The notes beneath the pieces are model-generated. The model was not told the origin of the DNA. It saw nothing but the letters and a program-made list of their open reading frames with translations, and did no database searches. Positions 31,371 to 41,991 of a stretch of DNA of 64,000 nucleotides are shown in pieces. Source of the stretch: Rhynchopus euleeides (Eukaryota; Euglenozoa; Diplonemea; Diplonemida; Diplonemidae); assembly GCA_963210315.1 (NCBI GenBank), contig OY723322.1:1426001-1490000 (forward strand), read 5' to 3'. Both the position numbers and the translations under genes were made by a program. Every line of letters begins with the position of its first letter. Position 1 is the first letter of the stretch.

Positions 31371-32486
31371 GCAGGCTGATCGGCCCTGCAAGTGTGCTGT
31401 TGGCTGGCCTTGTGTCTCAACAGCATGTTTCAGGAGTTGCCGAAAACACATACGGCTGCCAATGTTTTTGATTTTTACGCGTGTGCTCTGATGCCGTCGC
31501 ACAGTCTGTGCTGTGTGTCGGAGAAGAAATTTCGACCAACGTTTCTCCGATTCTGTGATACGCGTTGCATGTCGATGTCTTCACCCTTTTGTTGATCCAT
31601 TTCCTTGACTTGTGTGTGTGTTGCGTTGTGCCGTCCAGGGCAACTGGGCGACGTCAGGACCCTCCTGCCTCGCACTGCTGGCCACAGCTGTCGGGACCGA
31701 TATCCGGATCTGCCTCTCTTGGCTGTTGCTGGATGCATCGGTGATCCCTGTTTGGCGTGTGTGCCCCTGTAAGTGTGTGCGGGTGAGGATGCGTCTTCTT
31801 CTTCATACCTTTGTTGGCATCCCGTCCCGACTTCCGTGCCTTTTCTATGATATGCTGTGCTACGATGTGCCGTGCTGTGCTGTTGCTGTCTGCAGCTGTG
31901 GTGCATGACCCCCGGCCTAGACGAGATGAGCCATGTGCGGCCTGCCTTCGTGCGTCTCCCCCTTCTGCAGGGGGAGCGTGCAGCAGGCTGCACTCGAGCC
32001 GCAATGTCGCCGTGTGGTCACCGCACCCGCCTCTTCGTCTGCACTCCAACCGCACCGCAGCACCTGTGTGTTCCTATTTGGCTGGTGCCGTCTGGCACAG
32101 GGCAGCTTGCTCGCAGCCTCGACCTCGACACCCTACGACTGTGTCCCGTTCGAAGTCTTTGGCCGTCCCACCCCCACCCACCCACCCGCCCTCCCTCCCC
32201 TACACTTCCGCCCACCCAAACTCACCTGCTCCCAACAAGCGGATGTCCGACCCCCTCTGCACCGTACTATCCCCACTGCACCCCCTCCCCCCCAAGCAAC
32301 GACCCCGCCCAGGCACTACACAGCACCCCAACCGCGGTGCATCGACTCAGGCAGGGACCCCCTTTCGCCACCCCCTCCACCTACGGCCCCGCTTTCCCTC
32401 CGTGCCCTTCATCGCACCCAAGCAGAGGCAGGCAGGCAGGCTGAGTGAAGGAGGCGGAGGGAGGGCGATAATACAACAGGGGCACC
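31371..32486. other. Intergenic upstream of proteasome gene
   Basis: No gene recognised. The stretch from 32150 to 32350 is C-rich low-complexity sequence (CCACCCACCC). Open frames here are compositional artefacts. Confidence 0.5.
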
Positions 32487-35400
32487 ATGTCGGGCCGCCG
32501 TTTCGATACGAAGACCACAACCTTCTCGACTGATGGTCGTCTGTACCAGGTATGGCAAGTCTCGGGCACAGGCTGCAGAGCGGCTGGGTGGAGAGGATAT
32601 GTGTTGGAGTGGGTTTCGCTTTTGATGTTGTTCTCTTTTTACTGCAACGGGGGGGTCCCGTGAGTGTCGGAAAGATATTCGGCAGCGCTTTGGGCAACAA
32701 GTACAGTCTCCTCCATTAGGCTGCGAAGTTGCTTTTGATTTGCCCGGATACTGGCGGACAACAGTGTTATCTTTTCCGTCTTTCACTCCCACTCCCACAA
32801 CAGGTCGAGTACGCCGTCGCGGCGATTGGTAACGCACCCCTGACCCTGGGCATGCTGACCAACGAGGGTGTGCTGCTGGTTGCCGAGCGCCCCCAGCACT
32901 CTGAGCTGCTGGACACCACGAAGAGCGAAGAAAAGGTGTGTGGTGTGCAGCACCCGGGGGGCCAAATGGGGGGTGGTTGTGGTGGTGTCGCCTCCTAGTT
33001 TGGAGAGGGACGGAGGGGGTGGTGATGTGTCATCTTCCGCCCGACTGCAGGGGCAGCGCGGGGCTACGCACCACACTCTCACCCACAGGACATCAGCGGT
33101 GACAAGATGTACCTCATTGATGAGCACCTTGCGGTGAGCGCAGCAGGGCTGACTGCCGATGCCAACACACTAATCAACCACGCGCGTCTCACAGCGCAGC
33201 GCCACACCTACTCGTACCACGAGCCGGTATGTTCTCTTCTGTGTAGCGATTGTGTCGTGCGTGGGAGTCGAACTGCCAACCGCCGAAGAAATACGAACTT
33301 CGTTGGTGCTTCTGTTGATGCCATCCCTTGTGCAATGCCATATCCCTGCCCCAACACCGCAGATGCATGTCGAGAAGCTGGTGCACCAGATCTGCGACAT
33401 CAAGCAGGGGTACACACACATGGGTGGTCTCCGCCCCTTCGGTGTGGCCTTCCTGTACGCAGGGTGGGACGACGCGTTCGGGTTCCAGCTGTATGCACCT
33501 CCCTCCGGTTTTACAGCATGTGGAAACGGTGTCACGTGATTTGCTGTCATTTGTCGGTGGGGAGGGAACACTGCTGTGTGCAGGCAAATCACTGCCCTCA
33601 GGGGAAACCCTCAGTCAGCGTTACACCCCTCAACTTGCATCGCCCATCACCAATCAACGACAGGTACCACTCGGACCCCAGTGGCAACTACAGCGCTTGG
33701 AAGGCCAACGCGATTGGGCAGGGCACCGACACGGCGCAGGGTGTGCTGAAGTCCGACTGGAAGGACGGGATGACCATGAAGGAGGCCATGCTGCTGGGGT
33801 GCAAGATTCTGAGCCGCACGAAGGACGGCCAGCTTTCGGAAGACAAGATCGAGTTCGGGAAGCTCACGAAGGTATGCACACGGCCTTCCTAGCATCCATA
33901 CAACGCACCATCAAGGCGCACTCAAACGAAAATACAATTTGGTCAGAGGGGGGCCCTCGCTACCAGTCACGGGTCGTCACGGCTCGTCAGTGAGTCAGGG
34001 GGCTTTTTTGGCTGGCCTGGGGAGAAGGGTGAATTTTCAGGTTTTTGGCTGACTACGAGTCACTACGAGTCACTTGACTGGTAGCGAGGCCGGTCTGGAA
34101 CTCCGGGTGGGGACTTGGCACAATATGAGAAAATTCCACCCAGAGGTCCAGACCGGCCTCGCTACCAGTCACGTGACTCGTAGTGACTCGTAGTGACTCA
34201 CAGTGGTCCCCACCTCCTGTAGGGGCACTCCCCGATTCCCCCCAGCAAATTAGTGTACTTGGTTGATTCCCCCCGATTACCCCCAGTACACTGTCGTACT
34301 TGGACGATTCCCCCCAGTACGAAGTCATACTTGGACGATTCCCCCCGATTCCCCCCAGTACATTGTCGTACTTGGACGATTCCCCCCGATTCCCCCCAGT
34401 ACATTGTCATACTTGGACGATTCCCCCCGATTCCCCCCAGTACATAGTCGTACTTGGACGATTCCCCCCGATTCCCCCCAGTACATTGTCATACTTGGAC
34501 GATTCCCCCCGATTCCCCCCAGTACATAGTCGTACTTAGCGGATTCCCCCGTGCTGGGGGGAATTGGGGGAAATCCGCCAAGTATGACTGTGTACTGGGG
34601 GGAATCGGGGGGAATCGTCCAAGTACGACAATGTACTGGGGGGAATCGGGGGGAATCGTCCAAGTACGACAGTGTACTGGGGGGAATCGGGGGGAATCGT
34701 CCAAGTACGACAATGTACTGGGGGGAATCGGGGGGAATCGTCCAAGTATGACAATGTACTGGGGGGAATCGGGGGGAATTGTCCAAGTACGACTCTGTAC
34801 TGGGGGGAATCGGGGGGAATCGTCCAAGTACGACAGTGTACTGGGGGGAATCGGGGGGAATCGACCAAGTACGACTCTGTACTGGGGGGAATCGGGGGGA
34901 ATCGTCCAAGTACGACAATGTACTGGGGGGAATCGGGGGGAATCGTCCAAGTATGACAATGTACTGGGGGAAATCGGGGGGAATCGTCCAAGTACGACAA
35001 TGTACTGGGGGGAATCGGGGGGAATCGTCCAAGTATGACTTCGTACTGGGGGGAATCGTCCAAGTACGACAATGTACTGGGGGGAATCGGGGGGAATCGT
35101 CCAAGTACGACAATGTACTGGGGGGAATCGTCCAAGTATGACTATGTACTGGGGGGAATCGGGGGATATCCGCCAAGCCTGACTATGTACTGGGGGCAAT
35201 CGGGGGGAATCCGCCAAGCATGACTATGTGCTGGGGGGAATCGGGAGGAATCCGCCAAGTACGACTACGTACTGGGGGGAATCGGGGGAAATCCGCCAAG
35301 CCTGACTATGTACTGGGGGCAATCGGGGGGAATCCTCCAAGTACACGAATGTACTGGGGGGAATCGGGGGAATTCCGCCAAGCCTGACTATTTTCTGGGG

Positions 35401-37352
35401 GGAATCGCGGGGAATCCGCCAAGCATGACTATGTGCTGGGGGCAATCGGGGGAAATCCGCCAAGTATGACTATGTCCTGGGGGGAATCGGGGGGAATCCG
35501 CCAAGTACACGAATATGCTGGGGGGAATCGGGAGATTTAGTGAATAGTGTGGAGCAAGTATCTTCGCGCGACGCGAGAAGCACAACAAAGCAATAGTTTG
35601 CCCAGAGGGCCGGAGAGGGGAGGGGGGCCAGCCTGACTAGTCAAGATCTGCGAGAGGGGCCGATCACCAACGCACACACAACCCGATTTCCTGATGAAGG
35701 GTGGTGGTGGTCGCGCCCCCGTCCAACCGTGCAACGCACGTGGCGGAAACTGCACTATGCAGCAACAGTGATGAGAAACAACACAGCAAACAACAGCAAC
35801 CAAGCAGCAACAAAAACCTCGCGCGCGCTCCTCCCTATTCTAAGTCTCCCTGACCGTGGCGAAGCCACTCGACTAAAGTCGTTCGTGGGGGGAATCCACC
35901 AAGTACACCAATGTCCCGGGGGGGATTGACAGGACATCCCCTGCCGGTCGGTTGTCCTGGTAAGCGTGGGCCATAGCAACCCGGAACCACAGTGCGTCGT
36001 GGGACGTTGGGGGTCCTCGCGCCGAGTCACTGTGAGTCACGAGTCGTCAGTTTTCAGCCAAACATGGCTGACTTCTCACTTTTTCTCACTCGGCGAGGGC
36101 CCCCGTTGTGGGCCTCCCTGTTGAGGCGGCGCAGCTTCTCCCGTAGACGACGGATACCATCCTGCTTCGCGGCCTGCTGTACTCGCGTCGTAGCCGTCCC
36201 CCGTGCCTCCTTCCTGCCTCCGTGAGCGCGGGGTGGGCCTACCACGCCGCTCAGCTCGCTTCTGACCAGGCGCACCATCGCCTCGGGGATCAGCCCCTCC
36301 GACGTCGTCCCTTAATACACTTCGCCTCCCCGTGCAGCGGGAACCGTCTCCTGCACCGATGTCCCACATTGGCCTTGGTGTCCGCACCCCCGCCATCGCC
36401 TTCACCAGCTTCTCCATGAAGCCGACCGCGAGGGGGGTGAAGGTAGCGCGTCGATGACCTCCGGGCCGTCCTCCAGCGCCCCTCTACGGGCGGATTTGGA
36501 GGGTGGCCCGGAGTCGGCGGTGTTGGACATCGGTGCGGGTGGATCGGCTCTGTACTCCGAGTCGCGGACCCACTCTAGACGAAGAGGGTGTCGCGGCCGT
36601 GTGGGGAACCAAAAACCTGGTGAAGGTTAGTGCCGAACGCCATGACAGCCTCGCCCGCCTGGAACACGTTGCGCCGTGACTGATTGCCTTGACCCACCCA
36701 CCAAGGGGCCCCTGCACGTGCCTCCGGTACTGCGCCCCTGCTGGCCTCCTGTGTCCGACCGCCACGAGCTGCACTTGTGGTGTCGGCCAGCCGTACCACT
36801 GGCTCTTCGGACCACACACCTGCATGCGTGGGACCAGGGGGTTCCCTCCCCAGCCCCACTACGGGACGTCCGAGTCTCGTCGTTCGCAGTAGCACGTGGG
36901 ATTTTCTCTGAAATTTGCACCAAATCGCCATGTTGTGAGTCAACCCTTCGATCTGAGCCACACCGAGATCGTCTTTTTCGAGAATCGGGGTCCAAATACG
37001 CTCCCCAGGCTAGGGACCCCCCAACTCCCCACACTCTTTTTTTGGGCGTTTTTCCGCTCATTTTTTCTCACTTTTTCTCACTCGGTAGCGAGGGCCCCCG
37101 AGGAAAGACAATAGCCGAATTCTTGAAACTTTTCCACCTTTCTTCTCCCACAGTCAGTTGTCACACCAACATCACGAGACCGTTTCATTCATGTTTGTTC
37201 ATCACCCACCACCACAGGCGGCCGGGAAGTCCCCGAAGTTCCACATCTGCACAGCCGAGGAGACGAAGGAAGTTGTCGAGGAGAGCAAACGGATCCAGGA
37301 GGAGGAGGAGCGGCAGAAGGAGAAGGAGCGCAAGGAGAAGGGGACCAAGTAG
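32487..37352 (+). CDS. PSMA4: 20S proteasome subunit alpha type-4 (alpha-3)
   Basis: Alpha-ring subunit of the 20S proteasome, which degrades proteins in cytosol and nucleus. Six exons: 32487-32549, 32804-32935, 33089-33226, 33363-33490, 33664-33871 and 37218-37352, giving 267 residues. The N-terminus carries the alpha-type signature (RRFDTKTTTFSTDGRLYQVEYA). GVLLVAERP, SVAAGLTADANTLIN-type, DIKQGYTHMGGLRPFGVAFLY and SDPSGNYSAWKA all match the PSMA4 family rather than other alpha subunits. The last exon supplies the charged Lys/Glu tail. Introns are 254, 153, 136, 173 and 3,346 nt; the second starts GTGTGT, the others GTATG. The last intron contains a complete 3.15-kb transposon-like insertion. 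Joins at 33490/33664 are phase 2, all others phase 0. Confidence 0.93.
34051..34195. repeat. 145-bp hairpin in the intronic element
   Basis: Inverted arms of about 48 bp (34051-34098 and 34148-34195) pair ACTACGAGTCAC and GACTGGTAGCGAGGCCGGTCTGGA with their complements across a 49-bp loop. The arm contains GGTAGCGAGGCC, a variant of the element's own terminus, so this may be a miniature relative nested inside it. Confidence 0.8.
34240..35535. repeat. 41-bp minisatellite arranged as a large inverted repeat
   Basis: The unit is GGGGGGAATCGGGGGGAATC followed by GTCCAAGTACGACAATGTACT (41 bp). From about 34240 to 34545 units run in reverse orientation (CCCCCCGATTCCCCCC...). After a turn near 34545-34565 they run forward to about 35535, with shorter or altered units towards the right (GTCCAAGC, CGCCAAGC). 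Most strong reading frames are open through it because 41 is not a multiple of 3, so three units give one 41-codon repeat. These frames are artefacts. The array should form G-rich structures and a very long cruciform. Confidence 0.9.
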
Positions 37353-39129
37353 GACCCAAGAACAATGCAATAAAAGGGGGGCAAAAGTACCCGTGCGAAA
37401 GTACACACAGCATCACCCTGCATCTTGAGGGCATGGCGTGAAGGGCCAGCAACTTGAGAAGGCCTGCCCGCACAACGGCCCCGCTTTTATTGTTTTTGCT
37501 CGGAGGAGGCACTGAGGATTGTGGAAAAAGTGGTGTCCGAATACCCATGATTTGCCTCCATTCAGCCGTCTGCCATGCTGGGCTGTGGGTGGTGTGTGAT
37601 TGCACGGGGGAGGTGCTCAAAAGTGCTCAGTGTGTTCTGGGAGGGGGGGGGGGGGGGAGGGGAGGGGGGGCTTCTTTCTTTAACTCTGTGTGTTGCGGTG
37701 TCACAGCCCCCCCCCCCCCCCTTGTCTGGCGCCACACACGGTGGACTCCCACCCCCTGGAGCGGGGGTCTGGGAGACCCCCGCTAGCGGGAGTCTGGACC
37801 CCCGCTAGCGGGAGTCTGCCCTGCTATTTTTGGTGCCCAGACGACCCCCGCGAGCGGGGGTCGGACCTCGCCAGACCCCCGATATTCCGATATCCCAAAA
37901 AGGTGCACCCTGACGTGTGGGGGTCCACCGTGCACAGATGACACATTTTCGCTGGTTATCTAACCCCCAGCCCTCCCCCGGACCCTCACATTCCCCACCG
38001 CCCCGCCCCCCCCCACCCCCCCTCCTTCAACTCTTCTCTGTCAGCCCCCAGGGCAAAAAAAAGCGGCATTTTCCGCCCCCTCTAGCCCATCTAACCACGA
38101 CACGTTTTTTTTGCCAGTCCAGTTATCCGCTCCCACTCTTCCGGCCTGTAGGGGGGTGTGGGGGAGGTGGTGTGGTCGGCCTGCGATGCGTGCAGCCCAG
38201 CAATGCTTCTAGAGGAGGAAAATCGGGGAGGGGGGGGGGGGGGGAGGTGGAAGGACCAGATTGCTGCTACGGTCAAATTGCAAGTGTGTTGCTTGTGATG
38301 GGGTGGGTGGGGGAGCTTGAGATGAAAAAATCTGCGCTTTGTCTCCTCAAATAAAGGGTGGGGAGGGTGCGGTTTTTTTTGAGCAAAAACAAACGAGGGT
38401 GTGGCATCTTGTCTGCTTTCCACCCGGCATGTTTTTGTTTCGTCAAGAACTTGACTCGAAGAAGGGACTCTCAGAGGGAAGAAATGCGTTTCGCGTCTTT
38501 TTCTCTCTCTCCCCCAACCAGATTTGTCTTTGGCCAACGATACACAACACACAAACACACGCGCGCGCGCGCAAGCCTTAAATTTGTGCAGAAACACACA
38601 GCAACCCAATGCTAACCAAACAACCACATACCCAGGCTTATGGTACGGTCTCCTCGGGGGCTGTATTTTATAATACAATCGAAGAGAAGAGGCGGGATGT
38701 ATACCCGATAAAGAGAGGGTGGAGGAGGAGGTGTGGGGTGGGTGGGTGGGGTGTGGCGGGGGGCAGTGCAGGATACGTTTGACGTGCCGGGGATCCGGAA
38801 CTAACATAACCGAGAGGGGGCGAGAGATAGACAGATATAAACGGTGTGCCCTTTGGGGGCACAGGACGGATGGGGAGGCAAGAATCGTATCCGGCCCTCC
38901 GGCTGAAGTCTAACAACAATTCCAAACAGAGTGCGCCTGGCATCCCCCCACCACCACCACCACCACCACCCCCGGTTCGCCTGTTGCATAGTTGTGGCGG
39001 TGTGGAGCGCACCGCGTTGCACACCTCGTGATCTTGAGGCTGGTGCTGGCGAACCTCTCGTGAGACACACTGTACACTGCACACTACACACGACACACAC
39101 ACAGCCCGCCGGACCATCAGGCATGCGGC
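37353..39129. other. Intergenic, low complexity
   Basis: No gene recognised. Long G and C runs lie at 37646-37670, 37708-37720 and 38230-38246. A cluster of CCCCCGCTAGCGGGAGTCTG words (37760-37870) and a CCCCAC-rich stretch are also present, and CACCACCACC precedes the next gene. CCATCAG just before 39130 is a possible acceptor. Confidence 0.5.
37757..37872. repeat. GACCCCCGCTAGCGGGAGTCTG repeats
   Basis: Three to four tandem imperfect copies of a word that is itself palindromic around CGCTAGCG, the last with CGCGAGCG instead. No coding support. Confidence 0.65.
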
Positions 39130-40629
39130 ATGGCGGTGTGTGACACACAGGAGGCAGGGAGGGCCCCGAGCGACGGGGCTGCGGATGAAATCACAGAGCT
39201 GCTGAAGAGCCTGTTCGCACGCACCGGAGGGTGCCGCCTCGTGGTGGTGTCGGGTGCGTCTGGCAGTGGTCGGACCTATGCCGTGGAGAAGGCGCTGAAG
39301 GCGGTGCGCCCCGAGGATGCGGGCTATGCGGTTGTGCGCTGCTCGAGGGGCACGTCGCAGCTGCGGGATGCTGACTCCGGGGGGCGGTTGCTGTGTGTGT
39401 GTGACCCGCTGGAGCTGATCTGCTCGTCGTCGCAGGATGCACCCATGTTCCGCATGTTGACTAACTCCCCGCGCGGCACAGCGCGCATCGCCGTCGTGGT
39501 GTGCCGTGAGGACTCGCCGCTTCCCCCTGAGGTGCAGTCGGAGCTGGCGGCTGCAGGGATGCAGCGGGTCTCTGTCGCCCTGCCGCAGACAGCCACACGC
39601 GTGGCCCTCGCGAAGCACTTCCTCCTGTCGGGCGGTGCGGTGTCCGACGGGCCTGACGTCGACAGGCTGGCTGCCGACCTGGCAGGTAAGACGCAGGGCT
39701 GCACGCCTGCAGACCTGCGCCGCATGGCGCCGTTGTTCGCCAAGTTGGGGCGTGTTGTGTACGACGCGCGTGCCTCGGCACCCCCGACATCCGCAGGGGG
39801 CGCCACGCGCTTCCACGGCTACGCTAAGCTGCGGCAGGAGCTCAGGCGCTGCATCGACATGCTTGCGGGGCACCGCCAGGAGGGAGGGGCTGTGGTGCGC
39901 GCTGCACGCCGCATGGCGACCCCCACAGGCATGCTGCTGGCAGGCGTCAGCGGCACGGGGAAGACTGCACTCTGCGACGAGCTGGTGCGCGAATGCACAG
40001 GCGTGCACTTCATCCGAGTCGCTGCGCCCAGCCTCTTCGGGGCGTGGCTCGGGGAGACAGAGGCAAAGCTGCGTGCTGTCTTCTCCGAAGCGCGTGCCAG
40101 CAGCCCGGCAGTGGTAATCATCGACGACATCGATGCCGTGGGGCGCAAGCGTGGTCAGGGTTCTGACGGCGATGATGCCGGGTCATCTGCGGTGCGAGCC
40201 TTGTCCGCCCTGCTGTGTGAGATCGACGGCATCGGCGGCAACGACGCCATCCAGGTGCTGGCGTGCACCTCGCTGCCGTGGGTGCTGGACTCCGCCCTGC
40301 TGCGGCAGGGCAGGCTGGAGAAGCTGCTGCACCTGGCACCGCCCTCCGCCCCCGACAGGTCGGAGATCCTGACGGCCCTGCTGGCCGCTCCTGCCCGCCT
40401 GGCGGACGACGTCGATATCCAGAGCCTCGCTGACGCGACGCCTGGCCACACAGCGTCCGCACTGCGCTTCCTGGTGCGCTCTGCCGGGCTTGCCGCCCTG
40501 AAGGAGGAGGGATCCATATCAATGCTGCACAGGCGGCACTTCGATGCCGCCCTGGCCGAGCTGCCTGCTGCGCCCTCTCCCGAGACCTTGCAGCGGTACG
40601 CAGCGTTCGTCGAGGCGCAGAGGCACTAG
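39130..40629 (+). CDS. Tandem AAA+ ATPase, Cdc48/SPATA5/Pex-like
   Basis: Single exon, 499 residues. Two P-loop modules are visible. Module 1 has Walker A GASGSGRT (42-49). Module 2 has Walker A GVSGTGKT (272-279), a pore-loop region SLFGAWLGETEAKLR (301-315), Walker B VVIIDDID (328-335) and a sensor-1/second-region-of-homology stretch ACTSLPWVLDSALLRQGRL. Module 2 resembles the second AAA domain of Cdc48, NVL, SPATA5 and peroxins. The Walker B ends DD rather than DE, and sensor 1 has Thr-Ser where Thr-Asn is usual. Module 1 is short and lacks a clear Walker B. It is short for this family (700-900 residues). The substrate is unknown, and protein unfolding or complex remodelling is the likely role. 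Confidence 0.78.
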   Translation: MAVCDTQEAGRAPSDGAADEITELLKSLFARTGGCRLVVVSGASGSGRTYAVEKALKAVRPEDAGYAVVRCSRGTSQLRDADSGGRLLCVCDPLELICSSSQDAPMFRMLTNSPRGTARIAVVVCREDSPLPPEVQSELAAAGMQRVSVALPQTATRVALAKHFLLSGGAVSDGPDVDRLAADLAGKTQGCTPADLRRMAPLFAKLGRVVYDARASAPPTSAGGATRFHGYAKLRQELRRCIDMLAGHRQEGGAVVRAARRMATPTGMLLAGVSGTGKTALCDELVRECTGVHFIRVAAPSLFGAWLGETEAKLRAVFSEARASSPAVVIIDDIDAVGRKRGQGSDGDDAGSSAVRALSALLCEIDGIGGNDAIQVLACTSLPWVLDSALLRQGRLEKLLHLAPPSAPDRSEILTALLAAPARLADDVDIQSLADATPGHTASALRFLVRSAGLAALKEEGSISMLHRRHFDAALAELPAAPSPETLQRYAAFVEAQRH

Positions 40630-40744
40630 TCAAGCAGGAGGGGTCAGCTTCGCTTTGCACAGGCAGCCTCCACGCCCATGGTCACCGATGCAGCCCCGCC
40701 ACCACACATCCGCGTCCCGGACAGGAACAGCTGTAGACGCAACC

Positions 40745-41581
40745 ATGGCGAAGGGCAAGGCGAAGGGGCGCAAGTCGGATGCCGACAACATGAGCAACAA
40801 AGAGTTCGACGCCTTCCTCGAGAACCTGTCGCAGGTGACGGGGGAGAACAGCGCCCTGCACCAGGGCCCTGCGCAGAAGCAGAAGAAGAAGAAGGGTGGT
40901 GCGCGCCGTGGGCAGCAGCCGCCGCAGCCGCGTGCAGAGCCTGAGACCGCGCCCGACGAGGGCATGATGCAGCGCCTGTGGGATGCCATCCGCACCATGA
41001 ACGCGCAGGAGGAGGCGCAGGACGGGCAGGCCCCGGTGGAGGGTGACGTGAAGGCCAACTCTGAGGGCGGCAGCCTCGTGCATGTCGAGGCACAGCCGGA
41101 GGCGAAGGAGGGGGAGGAGGCGAAGGTGGTGGCGGAGGCGGTTGCGCCGAAGCCTGCAGCGGCCCCGAAGCCGGAGGTGGATGAGAAGCTCGAGACGACG
41201 CTGCAGGAGGTGAGCTCTGCTGGGAACGAGCGTGACTGGGCGCTGTTCCTGCCCGACAAGCCTGTGCGCCTGGTTGCGTCCGGGGGTGGTGGTGTTGCGG
41301 CCATGCTGCCGCAGGTCCCGCACACGGAGGTGGCGTATGCCATTGTGCGGCACGAGATGAAGACGGGCTCGCTGACTGTCGCAAAGCGTGTCTGCCTGCT
41401 GTTCAGCGGCAACAACGACGTGGCGGCCACGAAGCGGTACCGTGGGATGGCGATGCGTGAGGAGATCACGGCTGCGCTGCGCGCGCAGATGACGATCCTG
41501 GTGGACCCTGAGTGGGACGTGACCAAGGTGCAGCAGGAGCTGGAGCGCGTGTGCGAGGGTGCTGCTGTCGCTGGGCAGTAG
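40745..41581 (+). CDS. Coactosin/ADF-H-like domain protein with basic N-terminus
   Basis: Single exon, 278 residues from ATG 40745; the start gives a lysine-rich opening (MAKGKAKGRK), and the in-frame extension upstream is low complexity. A second basic patch (KQKKKKGG) lies at about residues 40-47. The middle is acidic, Ala/Glu/Pro-rich and probably disordered. The last about 105 residues (from NERDWALFLPD) align by eye with coactosin-type ADF homology domains: TEVAYAIVRHEM, AKRVCLLFSGNNDVAATKR and LVDPEWDVTKVQQELERV. Such domains bind F-actin. The basic start could bind nucleic acid or membrane. The actin role is an inference from weak similarity. Confidence 0.6.
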   Translation: MAKGKAKGRKSDADNMSNKEFDAFLENLSQVTGENSALHQGPAQKQKKKKGGARRGQQPPQPRAEPETAPDEGMMQRLWDAIRTMNAQEEAQDGQAPVEGDVKANSEGGSLVHVEAQPEAKEGEEAKVVAEAVAPKPAAAPKPEVDEKLETTLQEVSSAGNERDWALFLPDKPVRLVASGGGGVAAMLPQVPHTEVAYAIVRHEMKTGSLTVAKRVCLLFSGNNDVAATKRYRGMAMREEITAALRAQMTILVDPEWDVTKVQQELERVCEGAAVAGQ

Positions 41582-41991
41582 AGAGCACTGTTTCGCTTGA
41601 TGGGAAGTAGTAGGCGCACCCACCCCTATCCTGGGCTGCCGCCGAGTAAGACGTGAATGCATGTTCACCTTTCAAGGCCTTGTGGTGATGCGGTGCTGGC
41701 TGCATTGCAGCGGCCGCTGGTCAGGATCAACAACTGCCTTGCTTCATTCTCAGAGCTGTTTTGAAGCATATTCTGTCTCTTGGCTGCTGCCCGAAGACGT
41801 CAGCGCCTGTCTGTAACGTGCTGGTTTGCACAACGTGCGTTTCTCAAGATAAACCAGCCTGCCCTGCCCCTGCCCCGCTCCTGCCCTGCTTCCCTCTTGT
41901 GCCCACCCATGCATTACCGTAGTGTCACATTGCCCTACCCTTGGCCACCATGCCCGTCCCAGGCACCTGCACGGCTCCTACATGAGGTGAT
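41582..41991. other. Intergenic
   Basis: No gene. CCCTGCCCCTGCCCCGCTCC repeats lie at 41858-41886, and pyrimidine-rich sequence leads into the next start. Confidence 0.5.

Larger units (their letters stand above)
33949..37099. mobile_element. 3.15-kb TIR element inside the PSMA4 intron
   Basis: Ends are GGGGGCCCTCGCTACC (33949) and GGTAGCGAGGGCCCCC (to 37099), each bordered by GAG (33946-33948 and 37100-37102), a 3-bp target duplication. Subterminal sequence (CAGTCACG-GTCGTCACGG on the left, TTTTTCTCACTTTTTCTCACTC on the right) is shared with the 95-bp element at 52586. The interior contains a hairpin, a 1.3-kb inverted minisatellite and about 1.5 kb with only scattered frames. A second copy of the right-end motif (GGCGAGGGCCCCC, 36092-36104) hints at an internal or nested end. 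Three-base duplications and GGG...CCC ends recall PIF/Harbinger or CACTA elements; no transposase is recognised. Confidence 0.85.

Noticed and set aside
34250-35530. Long overlapping open frames in all directions encoding 41-residue repeats
   Set aside because: They result from a 41-bp minisatellite without stops in most frames, lie in an intron inside a transposon and change frame unit by unit.
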